The notes beneath the pieces were generated by a model that did no database searches, had not been told where the DNA came from, and worked only from the letters and a program-made list of their open reading frames with translations. From positions 51,107,980 through 51,171,979 of the forward strand of contig JBCNJP010000025.1 in assembly GCA_039602395.1 (NCBI GenBank): DNA of 64,000 nt, written 5' to 3'. The DNA is from Deinandra increscens subsp. villosa (lineage: Eukaryota; Streptophyta; Magnoliopsida; Asterales; Asteraceae). Of the stretch, positions 1 through 11,373 are shown piece after piece (within the stretch, counting starts at the first letter, position 1; each line of letters starts with the position of its first letter). Made by a program: the position numbers and the translations under genes.

Positions 1-1616
1 CTTCAGTAAAAGGCAATGAGATCCTAAGTGACCTAAGAAGTTCTAAGAATTGACCATATTCTTGCGCGTTCTTTTGTTGAATCAATCGTTCAGGGTATGG
101 TACACGCTTCAGGCCCTCTGCTGTAATCGGTTGACTAGCGAATCTCACTCTTTTCTTCTCTCTTGCAGCCTCCCACTTCACCTGCTTCTCTCTAGATGGT
201 GGTTCTTTAACTCCCTCGACCTCGACGTTCGGTGTTGTACTTGCTGGCCTTACGCTCTCGTGCACCCTCTCGTCGGGAGTCTCCAACTCTATCTCCTCAT
301 CAACCGGTTCCTCCTCAACTACCGGTGCTGGACTCTCCAGAACTCGACCACTTCGTGTGGTAACTGCATTAACCGACGCATTGGGGATTTTATAGGTACT
401 ACCAGAAAATTGACCCCCTCGGTTAGCTAACTCCTTCACTTGCTTAGCTATGTCACCCACGGTCCTTTGTAGATCCAGAAAAGCTGCCTGTTGGTTTCTC
501 AAAAGTGTATCATGCTCCATCAGCTTTTTTCTGGGTTCCCTCATCTCTCGCGACTAACTGCTGTAAAATCTGGGTTTGATTCATGATCAGCTCCGTAAGC
601 TCCTTTGTATTCGGTCCCTCGTTTCCTCCATTGCTCTAATTATATCTCGATTGAAAGCCAGGTGGGTTGCTTCCATCTCTCCATCCCGAATTTTGACTAC
701 TCGACCACCCGGACTGAAAAGAATTATCGAACTGGTTTCGGTTTTCGATGTACTCCACCTGCCCAGCGGAAGCGAGAGGGCAGTCGCGGGTGTCGTGAGC
801 TCCATGACATAGCTCACATTTGGCCTGCTGTTTGAGCTGCATATCGCGGACCTGCTTCTCTAGTGCATCGATTCGGGCTTGAGCAGAGGTATCTAGACTT
901 ACCTGATTGACTCCCCTAAGTGTAGAAGATGACCTAATGGGTGCTAACGTGACGATCCTACGGTCTCCTAGGGTTTGCTGCTCAGCCACTGCGAAACTCT
1001 CAAAACGATTTTTGCATTCTTCGATTGTGAGTTTCTCCATCATATGCCCTCCAGCTGAAATGTTGAACTCTCTCTGCACGACGTATGTCAAACCGTTATA
1101 GAATTTTTCGATGATCGCCCATTCCGTCAACCCGTGTTGTGGACACCTGCTGAGAAGAGTGTTGAAACGTTCATAAGCGATAGAATAAGGCTCGTCGGGA
1201 TCCATGCGAAACGAGTGGATTTCCTCCCGAGTACGCGAAGCCTTCGCTGGAGGGTGATATTTCTTTAAGAATTTTTGCTTCAAATCTGCCCAGATGGCAA
1301 TCAAATTAGGAGGAAGCGTCTCCAACCAAACGGCCGCTTTAGATGTGAGCGAGAATGGGAACAGCCGTAGGTATATAACATCATCCGTAACTCCGGTGAG
1401 CCCGAATGTGTTACAGACACGCATAAACCTCGAAAGGTGAGCTGGTGCGTCTTCATCTTCACGTCCGCTGAATTGAACAGTGTTAGATAGCGCGTTGATG
1501 ACGTGAGATGGAATCTGCCAGTTGGCAGTAGCGGTGATGGTGGTGGGTGCGATAGCGAAGCTAGCATCGTCGAAACCGACACTAGCCTGCTGGTGGACGG
1601 TGCGTCGTTCAGCCAT
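1..1616 (-). pseudogene. Gag-protease fragment of an Athila/Tat-like Ty3/gypsy element
   Basis: The reading starts at the ATG complementary to 1614-1616 (MAERRT); the in-frame extension to 1736 is low-complexity leader and I leave it out. A Retrotrans_gag-type core is visible (FPFSLTSKAAVWLETLPP), followed by a CCHC-like knuckle CELCHGAHDTRDC (CX2CX3HX4C), the form usual in Athila Gag. An in-frame TAG lies at 636-638 and a frameshift near 555. After that the frame is open to the window edge with the gag-protease linker motif (YPERL, then FLELLRSLRISLPF). Gag packages the element RNA in a cytoplasmic particle. The rest of pol would lie left of the window. The copy is broken and presumably inactive. 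Confidence 0.85.
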
Positions 1617-2273
1617 GAAAAGAAAATAGATATCTAAGAAAAAAAAAATGACTACGAAAAATAAAAAATATGAAAATAAAAAAAAACTAGACTCAAGAAA
1701 AAAAAAACCTAAAGGAAATCTAGGCGCAAAAACCAAAAAGACTCAAAATTCCTAGACGACCTAGTTAATCTTGCTATTGTCAAGTGTCCCCGGAAAATAA
1801 TTCTCGAGACATTTTCAACTAAAAACACTAAAAATATAAAACAACTAAAAATGAAAATCTTTTTGGATTTTTTTATGGTTTTTTTTTTGGATTTTTATTT
1901 TTTCAAAAATAAAACAAAACTACCTAAACATTTTAAAAACTGACGTCATATCTCCCTCCCCACACTTGAGTTTAACATTTCTCTCATTGTGATAGAAGAA
2001 ACACGCACATACCGAATATATAGACACGAACGATAAAAATTAAAAATAAAGCTAAAGATGTGAATAAAATAAAATAAAGTGCGATGATAAAAATAAAAAT
2101 AAAAATAAAAAGATAAAAATATAAAAGTTGGAACAGACTCCCCTGATATCAACGCGAAAACTCCTCGAAAGTCGTGCCCAACACTTCCTCATGCTAGATC
2201 GTGAATTCCAGAAATCGGATGGAAGAAGTAATGCATGAATTTCACATCTCACACTTGTTCTACCAACATAAAC

Positions 2274-2274
<1 letters not shown>
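1617..2274 (-). other. Noncoding leader or UTR of the gypsy element
   Basis: AT-rich sequence with A- and T-runs, like the leader of other Athila-type elements. On the minus strand around 1784-1797 there is CCGGGGACACTTG, which looks like the end of an Athila primer-binding site whose first half is deleted. Near 1957-1976 the minus strand reads CTCAAGTGTGGGGAGGG, a motif also found in element G at 39103. I cannot place the LTR border. Confidence 0.4.

Positions 2275-2313
<39 letters not shown>
2275..2313. repeat. (TA)n microsatellite
   Basis: About 19 uninterrupted TA units. It separates the gypsy fragment from the copia gag fragment on the right. Confidence 0.95.
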
Positions 2314-2316
<3 letters not shown>

Positions 2317-2615
2317 AAGATCAATGGAAAACTATCTTTTATTTGTAAAACTGGAAAACTAAGTTAATGAAGGATATGGATGTAATTTTACACTTTATTT
2401 TAATTAACTTAAATAAATGTCATTAAAATTCACACACAAGATGAAGAACCCTATTGACTCAAGAAGAAATTGATAACGAAGCAAACATGACTTATGGTGA
2501 AGGGAGAGTAGAGGATATATCAGACAATGATGCTGAGTGCCAGAAATATGACAGGTGTCATAACTCTAAGTCTGAAGATGCTGGGAGAGAGTTGAAACCA
2601 TACCCTAAAATTGAA
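2314..2615. other. Unassigned, probably decayed copia gag
   Basis: No open frame longer than a few dozen codons. Its purine-rich, codon-like text on the + strand runs into the gag half that opens at about 2616, so it is probably the frameshifted continuation of that gag. I see no other structure. Confidence 0.35.
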
Positions 2616-3772
2616 CCCCATACTTCAAAGTAATTGATGAAGTCAAAAGGGAAAAGGTGATCTTGACGACACGGCCTGAGGGGAAGATCCTTATGACATC
2701 TGGATCAATGTTTGACCAAGAACCAGATGTTGGATATGACTTACCATCCTTCTCCTCCAAGTTCAAGGGAATAATTGATGGAGAGATAAGTGAACCTAAA
2801 GTTGAGAGGCCAAAGATCACCATCAAGCATCCGAATATGAAACCAACAGCTGGAGTGAAGAATGAAAAACTCAAGGGAGTAGTTGTGTCTCCCATTTCTT
2901 CAGTTGGATCATGCACTTACCGTTGTAATTGCAAGAATGATGCTTCAACGTCACAGAATCAAGGAAGCACAAAGACAGTAAAGACAAGTTCAACACAGGC
3001 TTCGAGGAACCAGCAGAAAGTCAAATCTGAAGCTGTAGAGAAAGCAAAGAAGCAGACACAAGGCAAACCAGCTCCATATCAGCCACCAAAGACGAATGGG
3101 TACACGTCTGACTTCTATCTAAAGAAGCATACTTGCTTTAATTGTGGCAATGCTGGTCATATTGCTAGAAACTGTCTTTATCGCCCCTATGAACCCTATT
3201 ATCCGAACACTCAAAGGGTTTCATCTCAGGAGTCTGTAAAGTCTAAGCCGATGATGGTGCAAAAACCTAAGGCAACGAAGACTGTTACTCCTAAGGTTAA
3301 ACCCTCTGATCAACATTGGGGTACTGCCAAAGCTGAAAGAAAATCTTTAAATCAAAACAACAGCTTTCCAAGTTACCAAAATTTTCAAAAAAAGGTGAAG
3401 AAACCATTTTTAAAACAACCAAAGCTTCAAAAACCCATAGTTACCCCTCCCAAGGTAACTAAAACTGTTTTGAGAAATGATTCTAAAATGAAGAAGGTTG
3501 AAATACCTAAAGTCACAACTTCAAAGGTGACTAAAACAAAAACTGTTTTGAAAAATGAATCTAAAACAAAGAAGGTTGAAATACCTAAAGTCACAACTCC
3601 AAAAGTGACTAAAACAAATGTTAAATCACCTGGAACTTGGAAACCAAAAATCAAGGCAGCTCCATCACAACTTCCTGATTTCTCAAAGAGGATGTTCTTA
3701 CAAGAAGTATCATTTATTGATTCCTCAGGTGTACCCAGAAAAACAATGGCCTGGGTACCAATGGCTAACTAA
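2616..3772 (+). pseudogene. C-terminal half of a SIRE-like Ty1/copia Gag
   Basis: The frame opens near 2616 without its own ATG (first codons FKVIDE), so this is a 5'-truncated piece. It is Lys/Thr/Pro-rich. It carries a second zinc knuckle, CFNCGNAGHIARNC (CX2CX4HX4C, codons near 3131-3174), then repeats of the type KVTTPKVTKT, and ends in TMAWVPMAN and a stop. In SIRE-type elements this segment follows the first Gag half and precedes protease-integrase. It faces toward the N gap, while the Gag on the other side of the gap also reads into the gap. The two halves are therefore convergent and cannot be one gene as assembled. Confidence 0.75.
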
Positions 3773-3853
3773 TCTCTCACTATGTGCAGGAACCCCAGAA
3801 AAACAATGGCCTGGGTACCAATGGCTAACTAATCTCTCACTATGTGCAGGAAC
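3734..3853 (+). repeat. Perfect 60-bp tandem duplication
   Basis: Bases 3734-3793 are repeated directly as 3794-3853 with no difference that I can see. The unit holds the end of the Gag fragment (AWVPMAN, stop) and 20 bp beyond it. It lies 60 bp before the N gap. It may be a recent duplication or an assembly stutter. Confidence 0.9.
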
Positions 3854-3913
3854 AGTCAAGGAAGATTATCACTAACATTTTAATTATTAATTTGTTTATT
3901 GATAAGTGATTGT

Positions 3914-4413
3914 NNNNNNNNNNNNNNNNNNNNNNNNNNNNNNNNNNNNNNNNNNNNNNNNNNNNNNNNNNNNNNNNNNNNNNNNNNNNNNNNNNNNNNN
4001 NNNNNNNNNNNNNNNNNNNNNNNNNNNNNNNNNNNNNNNNNNNNNNNNNNNNNNNNNNNNNNNNNNNNNNNNNNNNNNNNNNNNNNNNNNNNNNNNNNNN
4101 NNNNNNNNNNNNNNNNNNNNNNNNNNNNNNNNNNNNNNNNNNNNNNNNNNNNNNNNNNNNNNNNNNNNNNNNNNNNNNNNNNNNNNNNNNNNNNNNNNNN
4201 NNNNNNNNNNNNNNNNNNNNNNNNNNNNNNNNNNNNNNNNNNNNNNNNNNNNNNNNNNNNNNNNNNNNNNNNNNNNNNNNNNNNNNNNNNNNNNNNNNNN
4301 NNNNNNNNNNNNNNNNNNNNNNNNNNNNNNNNNNNNNNNNNNNNNNNNNNNNNNNNNNNNNNNNNNNNNNNNNNNNNNNNNNNNNNNNNNNNNNNNNNNN
4401 NNNNNNNNNNNNN
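3914..4413. other. Assembly gap of exactly 500 N
   Basis: A placeholder gap with the same length as the second gap in the window. True size, order and orientation across it are unknown. Reading frames spanning it have no meaning. Confidence 0.99.
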
Positions 4414-5945
4414 TGTTCATATTCTTTGGTTAAATTTTCAACTTCTGAAATATATGAAGATTCAGTTTTCTTAAAACATTCCTTTAACTCATTTAGGTTT
4501 GAAACTTCATCAATCAAGTCAGTGTTGTGATTTCGGTACTTTGCCACTTGTTCTATGCAGGCAGGGCTGCATAAATTTTCTAGAACTTTCTCAGGGATAG
4601 AGTTTACCTGATCTGAGGTGGAGTCTTGTTTGGCCATCAAAGCATGGTTGATAGGCTCAAACTCAGCAACGAAATCTTCCCATTCAACACATGAGGTTTG
4701 ATTTGCAACAGCAGCTACCACATTCTGGTGGTTTTGACTTCCGGTTGGTTTTGGTGGGGTGGGGTTGGAACCTGAGTTGTTTCCAGAATTGTTGTTGTTT
4801 GAATTGCTTCCTCCATGATTTTTCCCTTGGACATGACTCTGATTCTGTCCTTCTCTTCTTGGTTGAGGGCACTCTCTTGCAAAGTGACCAAGTTGGTGAC
4901 AGTTATAGCACTTCACCTTGCTTTTGTCAAGGCCTATGTGAGCGCCTTTTGCTCCCTTGTAGGTTCTACCGGTTCTTTTGTAGAACCTTTGAGCTCTGAC
5001 AGAAACCATAGCAAGTTGTGTCATGATGTCCATTTCCTCCAAATCATCAGCACCTATGCACTCAAGATCTTCGGGTATGAAGCCTTGGTATGAGTCAGTT
5101 GCTACATGAGCATTGTGAGAGTTTTCAAACACGTTTGAAAAACTTTCTTGACACCTTGGTGTCTCAGGGAAACTGACAATAGGTGACTGATATGATGATG
5201 AGTTTGAAGACCTTTGACTGTTAAAATCAGTAGTTACTAGTGCAGATGAAAACAGCTGAGTTGACTCAGAAGATGAGTTTTGTTTAAGATCTAGTTCCAT
5301 TTCATAGGCACTGAGTATGCCATGAAGTTCACTGAGTCTCATCTTTTTCAAGTTTTTGCATTCCCTGATGCTTACAGTGTAAACTGTCCACACAGAAGGC
5401 AGGGAACGTAAGAACTTTCTGTTAACATCTACCTGGTCTAGTTTTACATCTACCTTTTGGAGTTCATCAAGCAAAGAAACAAATCTTAAGTACTGGTTTG
5501 TCATTGTTTCACCAGATTTGAAAGTAAAGTTTTCATACTTCTGTTTTAAGACATCTTTCTTGTTTTCTTTAACTTCACTGGTTCCTTCATACATTTCACT
5601 TAAGGCATTCCACAGGTCAAATGCAGTTTTATATCCTTTGAACCCACTTAAAATGGAATTAGGAAGTGCAGCCTGTAGAGTCCAATATGCCTTATGGTCA
5701 AATTCGAGAGCAGTATAGTCAGATTCAACATATTTATCTAGTGGTTTAGGTATTTTGACTTCTGCATCATCAGCAGATGAAACCATGGGTGAGTAGGGAC
5801 CTTCAGTGAAAGATTTCCAAATACGACGGTCCAAAATCCTAACAAAACCTTCCATCCTGAGTTTCCAGGTACCAAAGTCATCAGGAGTGAACATTGGTGG
5901 TTTGTTGGAAGAACCATTTGGGCAACTTAAACTGAAATCACTCAT
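4414..5945 (-). CDS. Element E: SIRE-like Ty1/copia Gag, cut by the gap
   Basis: Open without a stop for about 510 codons from ATG 5945-5943 (MSDFSLSCPN) to the gap, so this is one of the best-kept Gags in the window. In order: an N-terminal region with FTPDDFGTWKLRMEGFV, a UBN2-like capsid core (WTLQAALPNSILSGF, LWNALSEMYEG), and a classical zinc knuckle CYNCHQLGHFAREC about 360 residues in. Then follow an Asn/Ser/Gly-rich tract and a charged, probably coiled-coil segment that runs into the N run. Gag forms the particle that packages element RNA. The primer site and LTR lie just upstream at 6044-6747. Lack of stops suggests a young insertion. Confidence 0.9.
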
Positions 5946-6043
5946 TTTGAAAACTTTTAGAAAGATAAGACAGCAAAGCTTGTAAAGTAAGCAAGTAAAG
6001 TATCAACCTTGAAGCACAGAAAGTCTTCAAGGTAAGAGCCAAA

Positions 6044-6055
6044 GCTCTGATACCA
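6044..6055 (-). other. Primer-binding site of element E
   Basis: The minus strand reads TGGTATCAGAGC, complementary to the 3' end of plant initiator-Met tRNA, as in most plant copia elements. It sits three bases from the LTR end and about 100 bp upstream of the Gag start. Confidence 0.93.
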
Positions 6056-6058
6056 CTT

Positions 6059-6747
6059 GTAGGATCGTTATTAGTTAGAGTTAAACTAAAACAAAGCCCT
6101 TTACTTGCAAATATAACCCTGCGGAATTAAAGTTATATTTCACTTTACTTTAGCAATATTAAGTTCTTGTGTATAATGTAAAAGCTTGATTTGCAAAGAT
6201 ATAGTAACAACAAAGTATCAAATACTCGGCACTATTTGCATTAACTCGAAGCTACACTATTACAAGTTGTTCAAGAACCGATAACAACAAAGATGACAAC
6301 TGTGTGTAAACTAAGAGCTAACTAAGCTATATATAGTGCTGATGAGATCAATGACAGCCATTGATCTCATGCGATCTAATCTAGACCGTAAACTAAAAAG
6401 TCAAATACAAACTACCAAAAGAATAAACATCGGCAATTGGAATATCTTGCGTGTTTGCAGCAACATACTACTTTAGGAGAGCGGCTTGAATCAGATATAG
6501 AAGCATACGAGAAGCTTTTGCAGGATTGGACTTGCTGAAAAGACATCTCAGGAAAAGTCCGGTTGAACTCATTATCTGGTGGATAATCGAGTTCACCCGG
6601 AATATTCACTAAAGGACAAAACTGCTTCTTTCCGCTTGAACTGCCAGTTCCGCTTGAAGTGAGAATTCCGCTTCAACTTCAACTTCAGCCGGAACTATAC
6701 AAAATTGGCATTCAGCCGGAAATCTTCCAAGCGCAATATTCCTTACA
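6059..6747 (-). repeat. 5' LTR of element E
   Basis: On the minus strand the LTR starts TGTAAGGAATATT (right end, 6747) and ends CGATCCTACA (left end, 6059), giving TGTA/TACA termini. It is homologous to the LTRs ending at 53619 and 24353. A TATA-like CTATATATAG near 6328-6337 probably marks the promoter. The first part (6550-6730) is crowded with AAGCGGAA / CCGGCTGAA words in both orientations. Bases 6748-6752 (GATAG) would be the target duplication; the other flank is not in the window. Confidence 0.85.
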
Positions 6748-8287
6748 GATAGAGCCTCCAAATGTGATGGTAGCTCTTAATGATCCAAGCTGGATGGAGG
6801 CTATGCACAATGAACTGAATCAATTCTCAAAATTGGGAGTGTGGCGATCTAGTGAAAAGGCCAGAAGATAAAAAGGTTATACCCACAAGATGGTTGTACA
6901 AGAACAAGAAAGATGATACGGGTATAATCATAAGGAACAAGGCAAGGCTGATTGTTCAGGGACATAGACAGGTGCATGGGATTGATTATGATGAGGTATA
7001 TGCTCCAGTGGCTAGATTGGAAGCAATTCGTATTTTCCTTGCTGTTGCAACATATCTCAATTTCACAGTGCATCAAATGGATGTCAAGACAGCCTTCCTG
7101 TATGCTGACATGAATGAAGAAATTTATGTGGGTCAACCACCAGGGTTTGTGGATGAGGAACATCCAGATCATGTATATCTGCTGGATAAAGCCCTGTATG
7201 GTTTGCATCAAGCTCCACGCACATGGTATGAGACTCTATCCAAGCATTTGGTGGAGAATGGATATACAAGGGGAGTGGTTGATCAAACCTTATTTAGAAA
7301 GAAGGTGAATGATGATATCATCATGGTGCAAGTGTATGTGGATGACATCATCTACGGCTCTACAAATGAAGAATTGTGCACCGAGTTTGAAGATATCATG
7401 AGAAAGAAGTTTGAGATGAGTGATCAAGGGGAGATGAACTTTTTCCTGGCATTACAAGTGAAACAAGATGAAACTGGAATTCTCATTCATCAAGCAAAAT
7501 ACGTGAATGAGATTCTGGCAAAAGTACAAGATGCAGGACTCCAAGCCCATCTCCACTCCCATGGAATCCCGGCCTCTACTGACAGTGGATGCAGATGGGG
7601 AACCAGTGAGTGAATTCTTGTATCGGTCAATGATCGGGTCACTCATGTACCTAACAGCAAGCAGGCCAGACATCATGCATGCAGTGTGTGTGTGTGTGTG
7701 CACGTTATCAGGCTAATCCTAAACTCTCTCATTTAGCTGTTGTTAAACGTATTTTTAGGTATCTGAAGGGCAGGCCTCGGCTTGGACTTTGGTACCCAAA
7801 GAATACTGATTTCCAATTGTTTGCTTTTACTGACAGTGACTATGGAGGTAGTGATCTTGACAGGAAATCAACAACCGGTGGATGTCAGTACTTGGGAGAC
7901 AGACTCATCTCATGGCAGAGTAAGAAGCAGCATACCGTGTCTAAATCAACTGCAGAAGCTGAATATGTGGCAGCATCAGCTGGATGCTCGCAGGTAGTGT
8001 GGATTCAAAATCAGCTAACTGACTACGATATGGAATTCATTAACACTCCAATTTTATGTGATAATGCTGCTGCTCTGCAAATTGTCAAAAATCCTGTTCA
8101 ACATTCCAAAACAAAGCATATAGACATCAAGGTACATTTCATTCGTGATTGCTATGATAGGAAGTTGATTCAGTTGGAAAAGGTAAGCTCAGATCAAAAT
8201 GTTTCAGACCTTTTCACAAAACCCCTTCCTCGTTCAAATTTTGAAATATGTGTTGAAGGCCTAAGGATGATTGCCTTCGAGGAATGA
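6748..8287 (+). pseudogene. Element F: copia reverse transcriptase and RNase H
   Basis: RT motifs in order: NDPSWMEAMHNEL, IPTRWLYKNK, YAPVARLEAIR, QMDVKTAFLYADM, ALYGLHQAPRTWYETL and the catalytic YVDDI. RNase H follows with FTDSDYGGS, STTGGCQYLG, STAEAEY and CDNAAALQI, ending in DLFTKPLPRSNFE and a stop at 8285-8287. Frameshifts lie near 6848, near 7520 and in a GT repeat at 7683-7700. Otherwise the text is well preserved. The left part of F's pol is cut off by element E. RT copies element RNA into DNA and RNase H removes the template. Confidence 0.92.
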
Positions 8288-9558
8288 TCTGATCAGAACT
8301 TGTTTGTATATAGTTATGTTTATTTATTTAAAAAAATTACTATTGAAATAATTAAAAATATTGATTAAATTATTAAAAAAATATAAAAAAATGGTTGTTT
8401 TATGTTTCAAAAGCCTCATAAAAACAGGGGAAGAAATGTCACTGTTTCAGAAAATCTGAAAATCTGTTTGAGGTTTTTATGAAGTCTTTTGTTTGCCTTG
8501 AGTTGGTAGGAAGTGATATAAATTTCCAAGACAATCGGAGACTGACACGTGTAAGGCAGAAGTGAAAGACGGCTCAAAGATGATGTGTCGGTAAGCTAAA
8601 TCAAAAACTATGATCATCCAAGTAAGTGCAGTAAACTTAACTTCTATATATGTTTAGTTTTCCATCCTAGTTTACATAGTTTAAAAGACTGAGTCCCAGC
8701 AAAAATGGGTTGAGAGTGGTATCTACCTAGTATTCACTCTCTCACACGCCATGTTTCTGCTGTTATGACAACACCACAGAAAAGAAAAAGAAAAATGAAA
8801 AGCAAAAGAAAAATGAAAAGAAAAAGTAAAATAAATAAAATAATTATTGTGGTTGGTCTTCTCTGCGTGCTTATGCGGCCGACCTGATCACCAACTGATA
8901 ATTAAGAAAATAAGTGGTAGTCATAGCGGTGTTGCATGGTTCCTCAAGTTGGGGGTTTGTGAATCCTCAATAAACTCTGAGGTTGGGTAGGTTTTGCTAT
9001 GAACAATGTGGGTGTGGGGACTATTAAACATGACGGTAATTTTGTACCATATTTAAGCACTTCAAAATTTTTATCTGGATGTGAGTTTATGTGGTTTCAA
9101 AATTTTGGGCAATCGTCTAGAGCGTCGAGTAACGGAAGCTGAAAAGGGTTACTCAGTCAAAGATGTGTCTGGTATGATCCATGAAAAACATCAACTTCGA
9201 GGCAAGTGAATATTTAATTCTGCAATATGGTTATCTGTGTTTTATGGTTTATTTTTGTCAAGTCTTTAAAGTTTTTAAAATTTAAAATTTTATGATCATG
9301 ATCAGATACTCGGGGTATGAGTCTGAGGGGAAGTTTTGTAAATTCTCAAAGGTTTAAAATTATCAAGTTTTCAAGAGAATTATCATTTTTTTTTGAGGTT
9401 TGGGGTGTACTTGAAATGTTTTCAAACTTGGAGGGGTCTTAATGAAAATTTTTAAAATATAAAAACCCTTCACCCCATTTCCGATCCCCATTTACGATCA
9501 AAACTACCACCATCTCTCTGCGTTTCCGATCCGCCCCAAAGCAAACCCTAACCACCGC

Positions 9559-9823
9559 CTACGATATGGAATTCATTAACACTCCAATTTTTTGTGATAA
9601 TCCTGCTGCTTTGCAAATTGTCAAAAATCATGTTCAACATTCCAAAACAAAGCATATAGACATCAAGGTACATTTCATTCGTGATTGCTATGATAGAAAG
9701 TTGATTTAGTTGGAAAAGGTAAGCTCAGATTAAAATGTTTCAGACCTTTTCACAAAACCCCTTCCTTGTTCAAATTTTGAAATATGTGTTGAAGGCCTAA
9801 GGATGATTGCCTTCGAGGAATGA
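9559..9823 (+). pseudogene. RNase H tail, second tandem copy
   Basis: Repeats the last 88 codons of F's RNase H from YDMEFINTPI to the stop. It has an in-frame stop after DRKLI and several substitutions. It has no start and no upstream domain, so it is only a by-product of the tandem duplication. Confidence 0.9.
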
Positions 9824-11108
9824 TCTGATCAGAATTGTTTGCATATAGTTATGTTTATTTATTTTTTTTAAAATAATAATATAAAAATTATTAAAAAAAT
9901 TAATTAAAATTATTTAAAAAAATATAAAAAAATGGTTGTTTTATGCTTCAAAAGCCTCATAAAAACAGGGGAAGAAATGTCACTGTTTCAGAAAAATCTG
10001 ACAATCTGTTTGAGGTTTTTATGAAGTCTTTTGTTTGCCTTGAGTTGGTAGGAAGTGATATAAATTTCCAAGACAATCGGAGACTGACACGTGTCAGGCA
10101 GAAGTGAAAGACGGCTCAAAGCTGATGTGTCGGTAAGCTAAATCAAAAACTATGATCATCCAAGTAAGTGCAGTAAACTTAACTTCTATATATGTTTAGT
10201 TTTCCATCCTAGTTTACATAGTTTAAAAGACTGAGTCCCAGCAAAAATGGGTTGAGAGTGGTATCTACCTAGTATTCACTCTCTCACACGCCATGTTTCT
10301 GCTATTATGACAACACCACAGAAAAAGTTAAAAGAAAAAGAAAATTGAAAAGAAAAAGAAAAATGAAAAAGGAAAAGTTATAAAAAAAATAAATAATTAT
10401 TGTGGTTGGTCTTCTCTGCGTGCTTATGCGGCCGACCTGATCACCAACTGATAATTAAGAAAATAAGTGGTAGTCATAGCGGTGTTGCATGGTTCCTCAA
10501 GTTGGGGGTTTGTGAATCCTCAATAAACTCTGAGGTTGGGTAGGTTTTGCTATGAACAATTGGGTGTGGGGACTATTAAACATGACGGTAATTTTGTACC
10601 ATATTTAAGCACTTAAAATTTTTATCTGGATGTGAGTTTATGTGGTTTAAAAATTTTGGGCAATCGTCTAGAGCGTCGAGTAACGGAAGCTGAAAAGGGT
10701 TACTCAGTCAAAGATGCGTCTGGTATGATCCATGAAAAACATCAACTTCGAGGCAAGTGAATATTTAATTCTGCAATATGGTTATCTGTGTTTTATGGTT
10801 TATTTTTGTCAAGTATTTAAAGTTTTTAAAATTTAAAATTTTATGATCATGATCAGATACTCGGGGTATGAGTCTGAGGGGAAGTTTTGTAAATTCTCAA
10901 AGGTTTAAAATTATCAAGTTTTCATGAGAATTATCAATTTTTTTGAGGTTTGGGGTGTACTTGAAATGTTTTCAAACTTGGAGGGGTCTTAATGAAAATT
11001 TTTAAAATATAAAAACCCTTCACCCCATTTCCGATCCCCATTTACGATCGAAACTACCACCATCTCTCTGCGTTTCCGATCCGCCCCAAAGCAAACCCTA
11101 ACCACCGC

Positions 11109-11373
11109 CTACGATATGGAATTCATTAACACTCCAATTTTTTGTGATAATGCTGATGCTTTGCAAATTGTCAAAAATCCTGTTCAACATTCCAAAACAA
11201 AGCATATAGACATCAAGGTACATTTTATTCGTGATTGCTATGATAGGAAGTTGATTTAGTTGGAAAAGGTAAGCTCAGATCAAAATGTTTCAGACCTTTT
11301 CACAAAACCCCTTCCTCGTTCAAATTTTGAAATATGTGTTGAAGGCCTAAGGATGATTGCCTTCGAGGAATGA
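11109..11373 (+). pseudogene. RNase H tail, third tandem copy
   Basis: Same as the second copy and with the same stop after DRKLI. One Ala codon of CDNAAALQI is changed to Asp. It is not a functional domain. Confidence 0.9.

Noticed and set aside
50..430. 126-codon frame on the + strand
   Set aside because: It is the antisense of the gag-protease linker, which has recognisable motifs on the minus strand.
1617..1736. N-terminal extension of the Athila Gag (Phe-rich, membrane-like)
   Set aside because: It is a translation of A/T-rich leader; the Gag core starts at MAERRT.
2052..2324. Frame over the TA repeat (Tyr-Ile repeats)
   Set aside because: Translation of a microsatellite and AT-rich flank.
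3840..5945. A 701-codon frame across the first gap
   Set aside because: About 166 codons are N; only the part right of 4413 is real Gag.
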